This document shows, one piece after another, positions 45,770 to 56,416 of a stretch of DNA of 64,000 nucleotides. Source of the DNA: Bremia lactucae (lineage: Eukaryota > Oomycota > Peronosporomycetes > Peronosporales > Peronosporaceae); NCBI RefSeq assembly GCF_004359215.1, contig NC_090617.1, positions 4,046,154 through 4,110,153 on the forward strand. The letters run 5' to 3'. Every line of letters starts with the position of its first letter. The first letter of the stretch is position 1. The notes under the pieces are model-generated. The model searched no databases and was not told the DNA's origin. It saw only the letters and a program-made list of their open reading frames with translations. Made by a program: the position numbers and the translations under genes.

Positions 45770-47152
45770 TTTTAGGATGTCTTCCCTGAATCAGTACCGT
45801 GCGAGTTGCCTAACGACAAAGGCACTCGACACGAAATCGACCTTATCCCAGGTTCGAAATACTGTGGTATGAATCAATTGCCGTTGCGTCGTGAACAAGT
45901 AATAGCGATCGACAAATTCTTTGCCGAATGCTTAGCAGCGGGCCATGTGAGGGAATCAACTTTCCCACATAGCTCTACAACCTTCTGTGTGCGCAATGCA
46001 ACAGGAGGTTGGCGGATAGTGCATGCATTCAATAAACTGAATACTGCAACTGTACCGGCTCAAACGCCGATACCACGAAAATATGTAATCATTGATGGCA
46101 TGTCAAAGAGTACTATCTTTTCGTCAATGAATCTGCTGGATGGATTCTATCAGATCCTTGTGCGTGAACAAGATATTCCGCTCACAGCAGTAATCACCCC
46201 CAAGTAGTATGCTATGGGAGTGGCTAGTCATGCCACAGGGGTTTAGTAATGCCCCTGCGACATTTGACAAACGTGTAACCAATCTATTGAGATCGGGGCG
46301 GGATTTTGTACCGAGCTATTATGATGACGACTTCGTTCATAGCAGACCCATGAACGGAACGCCGGATGTTGAAGTTCATCGTATCCACGTCCGAAAGGTT
46401 CTTACCCTTATGCGTAAGCACAAGTTGCATGCAGAAATGTATATTCGCTGCAAGCGAAATACCTCTTCTTGGGTGCATCGTGGGTAAACACGGTGAATGC
46501 CGCGATTCAGAAAAAGATCAAGGCGATCACCGACTGGCTTGTACCAGTCGATGTAAGGGACTAAAACAGTTCCTCGTTTAGCGGCATTTTTGCACAAGTA
46601 CTCACGTACTTGTGCTAAAATGACAGTATATCTTTCTTCTTTGTTGAAGAAAAAACGTAAAGTTGTCATGGAACCCTGATTGTCAGCTTTCCTTCGATGA
46701 TATTAAGAAAAGCTGGATGCAATCGCCAATCCTGGCGATTGCAGACCGAGATCGACCTTTTCATGTCGTCCCTGACGCCAGCGATTTTGCATTCGGCTGT
46801 GCGTTAACGCAATATGTCACAGACGGCGCAGAGCGCGTCGTCTATTTTCAATCGCGTCAATTTCAACCAGCGAACGCAACTATTTAGTGTATGATAAGGA
46901 ACTCCTTGCCATGAAATACGCACTGGCTAAGTTAGGGTCTACCTCTTGGAAGATAGACCGTTCATTGAATATACGGACCATGCGTCTTTACGCACGGCCA
47001 TAAGCAGTCCACACCTCTCGCATAGAATGGCGAGATGGTTGTCTTCCTTTGCGGAGTATAACTTCTCCGTGGAGTATAAATCAAGACGACTAAGCGTTGT
47101 CGCTGATGCCCTTTCGCGCCGGCCCTATTTTGAGCTGGCTGCGCAACAGTGA
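45770..47152 (+). pseudogene. RT-RNase H of element G
   Basis: The frame 45806-46207 has HEIDLIPGSKYC, GGWRIVHAFNKLN and LLDGFYQILVREQDIP. The next frame, 46209-46487, has LWEWLVMPQGFSNAPATF and the catalytic stretch SYYDDDFVHS, where the usual second hydrophobic residue after YxDD is Asp. Frameshifts follow near 46460 and 46560. RNase H pieces VPDASDFAFGCALTQY (46760) and YTDHASLRTAISSPHLS (46960) lie in different frames. Confidence 0.88.
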
Positions 47153-48133
47153 CCATAAGATCACTGTTGCAATAATAAGTGTTCCGATGTCAACATTAAA
47201 TGACGACGTTAGAAGAGCTTAACATGAAGATAAGGCTCTTACAGGGTTGATGGATTACCTAAGAGATCCATCCCAACAATCCTTAGAAGGGTTGTCGAAG
47301 TTGTATCGATCCTCAACAGATAGATATACAACGCGCAACGGTTAATTGTATTGTTCAGCCATTGCTGGCGACACACCTCGTGTCATCATCCCTACCCATA
47401 ATGATCTGCGATTACGCATCATGTATGAGTACCACGATGCACCAAAAAGTGGTCATCGTGGACGGGAGAAGACATTTCTCACGATAAGTTCCGACTTCTA
47501 CTGGCCACGCCAGTATGTGTTCGTCCACAAGCACATACGTGCTTGAGAAGTTTGTCAACAAGAAACCCCAGTGCTTCATCCCGTGCCCAGTGCTTCATCC
47601 CGTGCTCCGTTACATCCTCTGCCTTTTCCGGCAGAGTGCTGGCAGTCCGTATCTATGAACTTCGTCCTCGGATTCTTTGAAGTCACCCATAAGAATAATG
47701 GTATTCTTGTTTTTGCTGAGCGTTTAAGCAAGATGGTACATCTTGCTGCCGTCCCGGAGTCGATCACAGCCAAAAGCTGTGCTCGTGGCTTTATTAAAAC
47801 GATCTTTTACTTGATGGGTTACATTTTGAACTGGTCTCAGATCGAGACCCTCGATCCACGGCGGGATGAGCTCAAGCTTAAAATCTCCGTGCAAAATTTT
47901 CATTGCGAATTGTAGCATGAGAATTTCCAGATTCAGCATGAGAATCTGCAGTCGTGAACAAGTCACTACCATCCTCAATACCACTTTCTAATTAACACCC
48001 TGCGGCTGAGTTAGTGAGCATTACTGGTTTAAGCTATGCTCTATTATTGATTTTAGTACTACCGCAGCCGCAAACCTGTATAACTAGCCATTGAAGGAGA
48101 TGGTAACAAAAATACGTTAAGAATGCAAAGGTA

Positions 48134-48185
48134 AAGGTGAAGTCGTAACAAGGTTTCCGTAGATGAACCTGCGGAAGGATCATTA
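48134..48185 (+). rRNA. Displaced 3' end of 18S rRNA
   Basis: The stretch GGTGAAGTCGTAACAAGG, then TTTCCGTAG, TGAACCTGCGGAAGG and ATCATTA is the universally conserved eukaryotic 18S 3' terminus, with one substitution (GTAGATGAAC for GTAGGTGAAC). Only about 52 bp are present. Upstream sequence does not match 18S, so this is a fragment, not a working gene. Confidence 0.92.
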
Positions 48186-48343
48186 CCACACCTAAAAAAC
48201 TTCCACGTGAACTGTGGCAAAACTTAGTTGGGAACAAATTAGGCGGCGACTGCAGACTTTATTGTTAGCGGTTGCTGCTAAATGCGTCCCATCATGGCGA
48301 TCGTTTCGACCTCGGTTGGAATTAGTAGCTAACAGTGTTCAAA
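48186..48343 (+). other. ITS1 fragment of Peronosporales type
   Basis: Directly after the 18S end come CCACACCTAAAAAACTT, CCACGTGAACTGT, CTTAGTTGGG, GGCGGCGACTGC, ATCATGGCGATCG and a final GGAATTAGTAGCT. These are the landmarks, in order, of Phytophthora/downy mildew ITS1. It is somewhat decayed (for example AACTTCCACG lacks one T). The fragment ends at the resumption of integrase. Confidence 0.85.
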
Positions 48344-48600
48344 TCACTTGGATCACATTTAAAAATGTCAACTTCTGATCATCCTGAAACAGATGGTCAG
48401 ACGGACCGTGCAAACCGTATTCTCTAAGAGATACGTCTCGGACACGTCCACTCTTTTGACAGCTGGAGCGAGTTCTTGCCGATGTAGAATTTGCCATCAA
48501 CAATTCAGCGCATGCTTCTACAAAGCATACACCATTTTTCGTGAATGGCTTACGACACCCTCGTATCCCTATGCTGTTTGAGAGTAACTCTTATTTAAGG

Positions 48601-49260
48601 GGGGAGGGACTCGCTCGAGCAAAGAAGCTTTAGCTCTTGCTCATGACTCATTAGCCCTAAGGTTCAATGCGAAGGATACGAATGTTGAGTTTACTAACAT
48701 TGAAGTGGACAAACTCAGTAATAACAGTTATGCTTTTACTGACTTAGACAACGATGCTGGAAGACTCAGCATCGAAAACAATACTATTAATGATAATGCT
48801 CTCAATCGTGAAGAGATGAATATCTCCGCAGTGCGAGCCGGTTGCACTGAAACAAAAATAAAATCGAGTCAGCAGGTGGTTTCCTGCTGGCTAGCGAAGC
48901 AGTGGTCCATTTGTACGGGATTCCATCGCTAGTGCGGTGGACCGACAGATACGGAACTCTGACAAAAATGGAAAAGCAAACACACTTAAATTTAAAATTA
49001 ATGACCTAGTCATACTGTCTACGGTAAACCCACCAAAGCACGTAGTGACGAGTGTAGGCAGTAATAAATTACTGCCCAGGTATATCGGCCCGTTTCGTGT
49101 ATTACATCGCTAAGGCAATGCATACACGATCGAGCTGCCTCGTAGAATGCGTACGCATCCTACTTTTTTTGCTGGTCGTCTCCGCTCACGCCATCAGTAC
49201 GAGGCTTCTTCCGATCCGGATTACACCGGAACGGTCAAGGGCATCAGCTAAAGCCTTATG
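48601..49260 (+). pseudogene. Integrase C-terminal and chromodomain-like tail of element G
   Basis: After a GGEGLARAK stretch comes a Asn/Asp-rich spacer (NAKDTNVEFTNIEVDKLSN), then near 49070-49250 pieces IGPFRV, then AYTIELPR-like and YEASSDPDYTGTVKGIS before the stop. Minor shifts break the frame. It ends where the antisense frame on the minus strand also ends. Confidence 0.65.
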
Positions 49261-50238
49261 GCTCCCAGCTAAAGACTTATTGTCTCAGAACAGGGTCTAT
49301 TTCTTTTGAGCAAGACGATCCACTCTTTCCTACAAGAAAGAAAATCTTCTGACGAACAGTCAACAGCTTCTTTTCGTTCGCCAGTTTGTTCAGTCTCAAT
49401 CTGCGCACAACTTTTTACCTGGTCACGAGAAACATTGTCGACCGTCACCGCTAATGCGCGGCGACGAAATTGCTCGTGGTCAAGATTCCCTCTTAAGGAA
49501 AAAAGGGTGTGATTCGAATTACAATGCTGAATCGGGCTCGTCAAACGAGGCGAATCCGATTCCCCCCCCACATCCATTGATGGGTTCGGGTGGTGAGAAG
49601 CGCTTTCTTGTTAAAAGATTCTTGAGCCACCGTGAGGCAAAGAGGTTCGAGTGAGTTATCTCGTTCGTTGGCGAGGGTGTCCGCCCTCGCATGATAGTTG
49701 GGAACCTCGTTCCTAACTGATATTGGACGTTCCGGGTCTCGTCTTACATTACGACGAGACCCATCCTCCTTGGTAAAAGGTCCAACGGAGAACGAGTGCT
49801 TCCCGAGCAAAAAAGTATTGAAGGTTATCGATCCCTTGACGCATCTCGTAAGAGATGAGAGTCCTCCAATGGGGATCTTTGAGGAATATGCTTCCTTAGG
49901 GCATTTACCTGCACCCTTAAAACAGCATGGACATGAGTCTCCCCACGAGAGGCAAGAATCCGTGCCTCTCTAAACATAGGGTGCAACTTATAGGGTGCAC
50001 CGAGTACGGTCCGTTCTGGAACCGTTCACGGAAAGCATTTAGCTTGTCAAGCCAGACCTCACAGCCTATGTTATGTACATTCTATACAAAGGCTGTCCAA
50101 GCTCGGAACAAAGGTTTGACATCCTTTGTTCGTTTGCAAGTGTACCACCGATGCCGGTAAAAGGCATTGATGAAGAATTCTGTTTCAACCTCACCAGGCT
50201 TGTGAAGCCATGATGAGTCGAATATCGGAATATGATAA

Positions 50239-50525
50239 TCGCCAAGATGGGCTATCGCATCAAGCTTTGCTTGATACCTTCAAACGAACGCTGACAATCA
50301 GCATTCCATAACCATTTCGTCTTTTTTCAAGAGACGAGAGAGATGAACTGTCATCTCGGCATAATTGCGAGAGTACTTGTGCAAGTACGCCGCTAAATCA
50401 AGGAACTTTCTAAGTCCCTTGACATCGACTGGAACTGGCCAGTCGGTGATTGCCTTGATCTTTTCGGGATTAGGGCGCGCGCCGTGTTTACCGACGATGC
50501 ACCCAAGAAGTGGTATTTCGCTTTT
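50239..50525 (-). pseudogene. RT fragment inserted in the antisense ORF of element G
   Basis: Matches 28160-28452, the RT thumb region (TTSWVHRR, then LRKFLDLAAYLHKYSRN in pieces). Element F lacks it at the homologous position near 30740, so this is a secondary insertion of about 287 bp. Confidence 0.8.
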
Positions 50526-51041
50526 GATCGTTGGTCACACCAGACCAACGAATGAGGTTTCTCTTAGAAAGTAACCAAGGCCTCATTTCAGGAGCGAACC
50601 GCAACGTATTGCGGTCCGTCTCCTGCTGGCGCATGTTAACGTTAACGTCAACTTGGCCCTGGGGGCGATCTCTAGATTCATCCTTTTTTCTGGTGATACA
50701 AACTAGCACCACCAGCAGCACTCTTACCTTCGCGACCACGCTATTCCTGGTGACAAACACTAACGTCACCAGAGTTTTGGTCATCGCCCTCGGAGTCATC
50801 TGATGATGACTCCCCGCCAAAGAGGTCCGACAAGTTTAACAACCTCGTCACCATGTTTTTGTAGTCACGTTAAGAACCAAAGGCTTAACGGGCTGGGCCC
50901 GGTGGGAGAGGTGATCCGGCGGCCTTCCCAGTCACCACTGAGTCGGGCGATGCAGGTGACTTGGACCAGTCACCTACGACTGGTGTAGCGGGTGACGTGT
51001 CCCCGTCATCTACATGTCATCAACAGATGACAAACCCCAGT

Positions 51042-51661
51042 TGTAGCGGGCACTGCCGACTTGTACTCCTTTAGTGCAAGTGGTGCTACACGTCACTTCA
51101 CGTGCAAAGAAGACTCTCTTCAAAACACTTGCTTCAAAGAGGGTTAAAAGTAAGCTGTGTTTAATATATAATAGGTTCTTCTGTTTCTATCTATCTATTA
51201 CCAACTTAATTTTATACTAATACAAAACCTGTAATAAATTCTTTTCTATCTCTCTCTTTGCGCGCGGTGGCTGGGATGGTGGCTGGCTGGTAAATCACGC
51301 TTCATGCAGCAAAGTAATATGACATCCCATCATTCAGACGTACTCTCGACGATAGAAATACAAATATAAAGGGTGTTTGAAACGTCTCCTACTGTTGAGA
51401 ATGGAACAGTCGCCTGATATACGTCAGGCGGCTGACTGAGCCTTCGAATGAGAGGGCTCATTCTGATAGACTAGTAAACAGTCACGATGAGGCTGACTGG
51501 ACTGCGGAGCAAGTAAATATAATGATCTATATCTACCAATGGATAAGCTTTCCGAATTTTATTATTAAAAGTAACATTCTCCAAATATTATCTATCTTTT
51601 AGATAATGTATTAATAACAACCTTTAAGTGTTAATTTCATGTAGCGATACACCCCGTTACA
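51042..51661. repeat. Solo LTR with 5-bp target duplication inside element G
   Basis: A 620-bp LTR, TGTAGCGGGCACTG ... ACACCCCGTTACA, of the same family as 37728-38177. It is flanked by CCAGT at 51037-51041 and 51662-51666. The homologous place in element F (around 31210) is uninterrupted and gives the empty site. Confidence 0.92.
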
Positions 51662-52033
51662 CCAGTCAACTCCAATGGGAGCAGGAGGTGACATATCCCA
51701 CGCAGTTGACGCATAAGCGTCTACTGAAACATTTGCCTTACTGACAGCTACACTGATCTGTGCAGCTGCCAGCTTAGCGGCCTCGCGGTCCACGCGCTCA
51801 GACTTGTTTGTCGCCATCTTGATCTTGGTCAAAATCAAGAATGCAAATAAAATCGATATTTTGATTAAGATCATATTGCAAACAAAACGGGTTATTTGAT
51901 TAAATCATAATGCTAATAAAATTGGTATTTAATTCAGAAAAACAATAATGCTAATTACAAGGAAACACTTAATGATCGCCCTGTCACCCTACATCAATCA
52001 CTGTAGTGACAGTTGATTAAGGGGTGGTGGTGA

Positions 52034-52491
52034 TGTAACGTGGTGTTTCGTTACATAAGTAAATTTCCTACAAGAGAAAATAAGCAAAGAAGTACAAAAA
52101 ATAACTATCTTTATTAATTTTGACTTAAATAGTTCCAATAATAGCATATTTGATATTCTTTTTGATGCAATTAGACATAAGCTTTATTGATTGGTTGTTT
52201 TAAGTCTAAATCAACCACGCCAATCATTTCAACACACGATTGTGCGGTGCGTAAGGAGGCGCCATACTTAGTTAGATATTAATATTATAAGTTCAGTAGT
52301 AGATGGAAGATCGTTACGCAGGAAACTAATTCTATTAATATTTCTTCCTAATACTAATCCTTTGAATAACCTTTAGTAGCTTAAGACCCTAAGCTCTTAA
52401 AAAAAACTGTGTACGTGAAGCCTAACCTACACTGTTATCAGTGTATGGTCAACTAGTACTTACCAGTAGTATTGAAAGGTGCCCCGTTACA
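52034..52491 (+). repeat. 3' LTR of element G
   Basis: The purine tract AAGGGGTGGTGGTGA is followed by TGTAACGTGG at 52034; the LTR ends GTGCCCCGTTACA at 52491 (458 bp). It is homologous to 31511-31992. The following bases are already inside the LTR of family H. Confidence 0.85.
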
Positions 52492-52748
52492 GCTAGCGCT
52501 ATAGTAATCCTAGGTATTAAAAATAATACGCTCGCAATGTAGGAGTGCACATCTACAGAGGTGGCATCTATTGATTAATTAAAAATATGCTTTATGCTTA
52601 ATTTTTTATAAATAGAAATTAATTTTCCGTGACGACACTTGTCCTAAGGTCGTTGGGTGAGGTAGCTTAGACGCCCACCAACTACCTCACTGTGCATGAA
52701 GGTGTGTGCTTAAGTAGAGCGTTGTTGCTATAGAAGCGCCCGCGTAGT
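52492..52748 (+). repeat. Remnant of the 5' LTR of element H
   Basis: Contains the CGTGACGACACTT, GTTGGGTGAGGTAG, ACTACCTCACTG and TTAAGTAGAGCG landmarks of the family H LTR in plus orientation, with the start of the LTR replaced by element G. Confidence 0.75.
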
Positions 52749-52845
52749 AGTCCTATTCATGACCCGTCTCTCTGAGCGTGTCAGTGAGGATGAGCTTAAA
52801 ATCAATTGAACTCGTTTCACAGACCTCTCCGAATGTCATCGGGAG

Positions 52846-53870
52846 GTGGCAGAGCACTTGGCGCAGGGACTTGGGGAACAAGCCCTGGCCAGGCTCTTGG
52901 GTTGTCCTCCTGAGCAATATGCTGCTCAATTTGAGAAGTTTGAAGCATTCGTGCTCAGACAGCGGAGAGCCGCGTCCGAGGCACAGTGCCATGCTGCGGC
53001 GGAGTCAGTCACTCAGACTCAGGATGAGCTGAGGCATGAGCAGGATCGGAGCGAGGCTCTCAACAGGACTGTTGAGATGCTCTCTGCCCGGCCGCATCAG
53101 CCGAGGCCCATTCGGATAGACCGCCCAAATTCGATTGAACTGCGGCGCACACGATTGTCCACAGGCTTTTAGCCGTGGAGCAATGCGGTGTCGCCCAGCT
53201 CATCGAGGACGACAGCCGGATGGTGTCGTACGCCATGTCGCATCTGCGCGGTAAGGCCTCAGAGTGGGCTTACTCGGCGCTTATGGCGGACAGAAAGGCG
53301 TTCCCTTCATGGGCGATCTTTTAGGAAAAGATTCGCGCCAAGTACCAGCCGCCGAACAACGAAGTGATGCTTCAGGCGCGCTTCTTTGAAGCGCGACAGG
53401 CGAAGCGATCTCTGCAAGAGTATGTGCAAGAGATGCACTCGCTGTCGGCATCCATAACCGTAGGTCCGATTCCGGAGCACATTAAGGTGCCCACGTTTAT
53501 GAACGGACTACGGCATGGCCCATCGCGACAGGCCCTTTTCAGAAAGGTGCCGTCGACGATGGAAGAAACAATCCAAATTGCCTTAGTTGAGGAGCAATCC
53601 TACAACAGTGCCTCGGCGACAGCTTAATATAAGCCGTCGACCGAAAGGACAGATGCCACTCCTATTGAGTTGGGCAATGCGGACGTGGTATGTTATATAT
53701 GCGGCAAGCGCGGCCATATGATGGCTCGCTGCTATGCCATGGTCCCTGCTGGGGCAAAGATGCCCGGCAAGAGGACTCTCTTTTCAAAAGGCAATGACAA
53801 GAACCAGCGTGCGAGACGCATGAGTTCTGCACCGACCACTGAGGAGTCAGGAAATCCAGGAGCGCAGTAG
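52846..53870 (+). pseudogene. Gag of element H
   Basis: A coiled-coil N-terminus from 52846 (ESVTQTQDELRHEQDRSEAL), a capsid-like core (HLRGKASEWAYSAL at 53240, FMNGLRHGPSRQALF at 53500) and a zinc knuckle CYICGKRGHMMARC at about 53690. The frame is broken near 53125-53165, at a TAG at 53323 and at a TAA at 53626. It is very similar to 26511-27540. Confidence 0.88.
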
Positions 53871-53969
53871 GGGCGGAATTCACTACTGACGCGGACTGTG
53901 AAGCTACCCCTAAGTTCAGAGTTGTCGAACAAATGGGTAGCATAGTCCGTGAGGATCTCGAAATTTCAA

Positions 53970-54272
53970 ACCTCAACCCTGCTGGTCTATAGCGCTCAAG
54001 TACGAGGCAATGAACAGGTGATGACCCTCCTAGTTGATTCGGGTGCATCAAATTTTTTTGTAAAACTCGCGGCTCTAAGAAAGTGACCGGCGATGTTTGA
54101 GGTCGCTTTGCTGGGATGGCAAGCGAGAAGAGGCGGCCATTCGTGTAGCGAACGGCGCACTCGTTAAGTCTGAGGGAGTCCTGGTAGAAATCGCCTTTAG
54201 CTTTAGTGACTTCTCTTGTATAGAAAAGTTCACAGTGCTAGGTATGGAGTCCGTATGACCTCATCCTAGGCA
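53970..54272 (+). pseudogene. Retropepsin-like protease of element H
   Basis: The reading QVMTLLVDSGASNFFVKL near 54020-54075 contains the DSGA active site of an aspartic protease. A stop follows at 54085. The later segment LILGMPWLSKHQLWIDWR (54260-54310) is the C-terminal end in another frame. Confidence 0.8.
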
Positions 54273-55640
54273 TGCCATGGTTATCAAAGCACCAACTATG
54301 GATAGACTGGCGTACACGCACAGTTGCAATCTCCGGATGTGAAGCGTCACCAATTCGTGCCCAGCTCGTGGAGACTGGGGTAGTGAAAAGGGCAATGAAA
54401 AGTAGTCATGTGTCCCATGGTCCTGCACAGAGCCAAAAGCTTGTGGCAGTAGATGGCGAGCTGACAGGAAATCAAGCGTCGCATAAACCGGCACGGTGCC
54501 TAGAGCCTGGTGCGATTGGAAGGGGTGCGTTAGCCAGGAGAGCAACGGCACCCGCTTCCCAGTCAAAGGTCGTGGTGACTCGAAGAACGAGTACCCGACA
54601 GATTAGGACGATCAAAGGCACGTCTAAACGAGTGACCTTTGGATCAGTCCCTAATAAAGAGGACGGGCCTTCAACGAGGTGTTCGAGGCCGTCAAAGACG
54701 AAATTGCGGAGGCATCCTCAGTAAAGATGCCCCGGCAAGTCTTTAAATCTGCCGAGGCGATAGTAAATCTCCTGGAGATATCGTGGAATCTGAACCTTGC
54801 CGAGTTAAAGGAAGGAAAGATCCACCCATATTCACAACAGTTCCAGAAGATAACTTGATTGACTGTTGCTCGTCGTCCACAATGGACAAGAGCGTCCTAG
54901 AAACGGACAAGAAAAAACAGTTCGCTGCTCAAGGCTGGGATGCCTTGAGAGACAGTCCGCTCTTTGAGGTTCTGTATAATCATCGAATTGTGTTTCCAGA
55001 AGAAGTGCCGTGCCGCCTACCAGCAGATAGGGGCATCGAGCACGAAATAGACCTCGAATCTGGCACCAAGGTATTGTGTGACCAGGCAATGGCCGTTGAC
55101 GAAAGAACAAGTCGATTATGACGATGAGTTCTTTGACAAGCAAGTCAAGGCGGGACATGTGCGTGAGAGCAAATCGCCTCACTGCAGCCCGACCTTTTGT
55201 GTACATAAAGCCCCAGGTGGATGGCACGTGGGTCATACTTACAATAAGCTACCGCGACCATACCGGCTCAAACACCAATCCCCGGAATGATGTTCTGTTG
55301 AACTCCATGAAAAGGTCAATTATCTTTTCCGCGTTGGATTTAAAGGATGGCTACTATCAGGTTCTCATGAGAGAGCCAAAACGGCAGTAAGCACCCCAAA
55401 CGGTATGCTTTGGGAGTGGCTGGTGATGCTCCAAGGTTTTGAAAAACGAATTAGCGACATTCAACCGGGTATTAACTCAGGTGAGACGTCAGCACCGTGC
55501 CTACGCGCCCCATTGCTTTGACGATGTATTCGTGCATACAGGGTCGAGGACGGGCTGAGCGCAATAGAGTCTCACAAGCGTCTTTTAGACGGTGTGTCGT
55601 AGACGTTGAAGGACGCCCAATTGTAAGTCAACTTGCAAAA
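54272..55640 (+). pseudogene. Protease end, linker and RT remnants of element H
   Basis: Pieces in order: WLSKHQLWIDWRTRT (54275), VFPEEVPCRLPADRGIEHEI (54990), QWPLTKEQVDYDDEFFDKQV (55085), SPHCSPTFCVHKAPGGW (55180), IIFSALDLKDGYYQVLMRE (55320) and HCFDDVFVHTGS (55510), the YxDD region with His-Cys instead of the first Tyr. Many shifts are present. Confidence 0.8.
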
Positions 55641-55918
55641 GTGCATCATAGGGGTCCCTGAGATACCTGTGCTCGGCTGCATCGTAGGTACAGCTTTGTC
55701 GATGAGCGATTAGCCATTACACGTAAAGCCCGTGACGCAATAACAAGCGCACACGACAAGCAAAACAATATGCGGACCGAAATGGTCGCAAAAATAATGA
55801 GCGTTTTAGAGTGGGTTAAAAAGTACTTTTAAGTACTGCTACCCTACCTAAGAATGCAATTTCCGAACTAATTGGAGGAACTACAAAGTTGTAGCCGCGT
55901 TTCGTTCGGCCCTTTACG

Positions 55919-56269
55919 GTGGTCGAAGAGGTTGGAGACCTATATTATAGACTCACCCTTCCCCCGTATATGAAGACGCACCCCGTATTTTACGTGGGTC
56001 GTTTGAAACGGTATGTAAACCCAAATGAGGTCACATATCCCCATCCGTGTAAGGAGACCGATAATGACGTCGACTGTGAGTCGATCGTCGTTCGGGTGAG
56101 GGGGACGGTGAAGGCGAAAAGCTATCGGACCGACTCCTTCCACCACGAACAGGTCTTGGAGAGCGAGGGACATCACGCGAGTAACGCGGATCCCTCAGCA
56201 TTATCCTCTCAAAGAGGTTTTAGTGCTCCACTCCTATCAGGCGCCGCCTGCACTGATGGATGCGGCTAG
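55919..56269 (+). pseudogene. Integrase C-terminal tail of element H
   Basis: LYYRLTLPPYMKTHPVFYVG followed by RLKRYVNP is the conserved tail motif of chromoviral-type gypsy integrases. The upstream integrase core is deleted between about 55700 and 55900. Confidence 0.7.
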
Positions 56270-56416
56270 GAATAAAAACTTTCTTGCTGGATGGTTGCTT
56301 GCTCACCACTCTGTGAGGCAAGGTATCTGATCCTCGTCCAATGGAGATGTTACCCGAAGACTCTTGGGAACCGATCGATACCATACATCTTGATGTGCCC
56401 GGCTTGATGGCTGCCT

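Larger units (their letters stand above)
47340..48600 (+). pseudogene. Integrase of element G, split by a foreign insert
   Basis: The N-terminal zinc region (IMYEYHDAPKSGHRGREKTF) is at 47420, and the core start (ECWQSVSMNFVLGF, LSKMVHLAAVPESIT) at 47640-47770. A second frame reads FELVSDRDPR at about 47830-47860 and is then cut. The core resumes at about 48333 with SLGSHLKMSTSDHPETDGQT and continues with EFLPM, EFAINNSAHAS and FFVNGLRHPRIPM to about 48575. The missing piece between is only a few codons, so the 465-bp insert split an otherwise contiguous domain. Confidence 0.85.
49269..51817 (-). pseudogene. Antisense accessory ORF, element G (interrupted twice)
   Basis: Starts at ATG 51817 (MATNKSERVDREAAK), about 217 bp inside the 3' LTR, and runs towards pol. 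The solo LTR (51042-51661) splits the N-terminal part. The block 50820-50526 (VLLVVLVCI, NLIRWSGV) is cut by an inverted RT fragment at 50525-50239. A cysteine cluster (CLSWGDSC, CCFKGAGKC) is at about 49960-49890, and the coiled-coil end is at 49577-49269. The order is the same as in element F, where neither insertion is present. Protein function is unknown. Confidence 0.6.
44938..52491 (+). mobile_element. Element G: 5'-truncated Ty3/gypsy of the E family with nested insertions
   Basis: Homology to element E starts at about 44938 (CGTGTGGATG) between protease and RT. It continues through RT, RNase H, integrase, chromodomain-like tail, antisense ORF, polypurine tract and 3' LTR at 52034-52491. 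Three foreign pieces sit inside it: about 465 bp with an rDNA fragment (47868-48332), an inverted RT fragment (50239-50525) and a solo LTR (51042-51661). Gag and the 5' LTR are missing. Confidence 0.9.
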
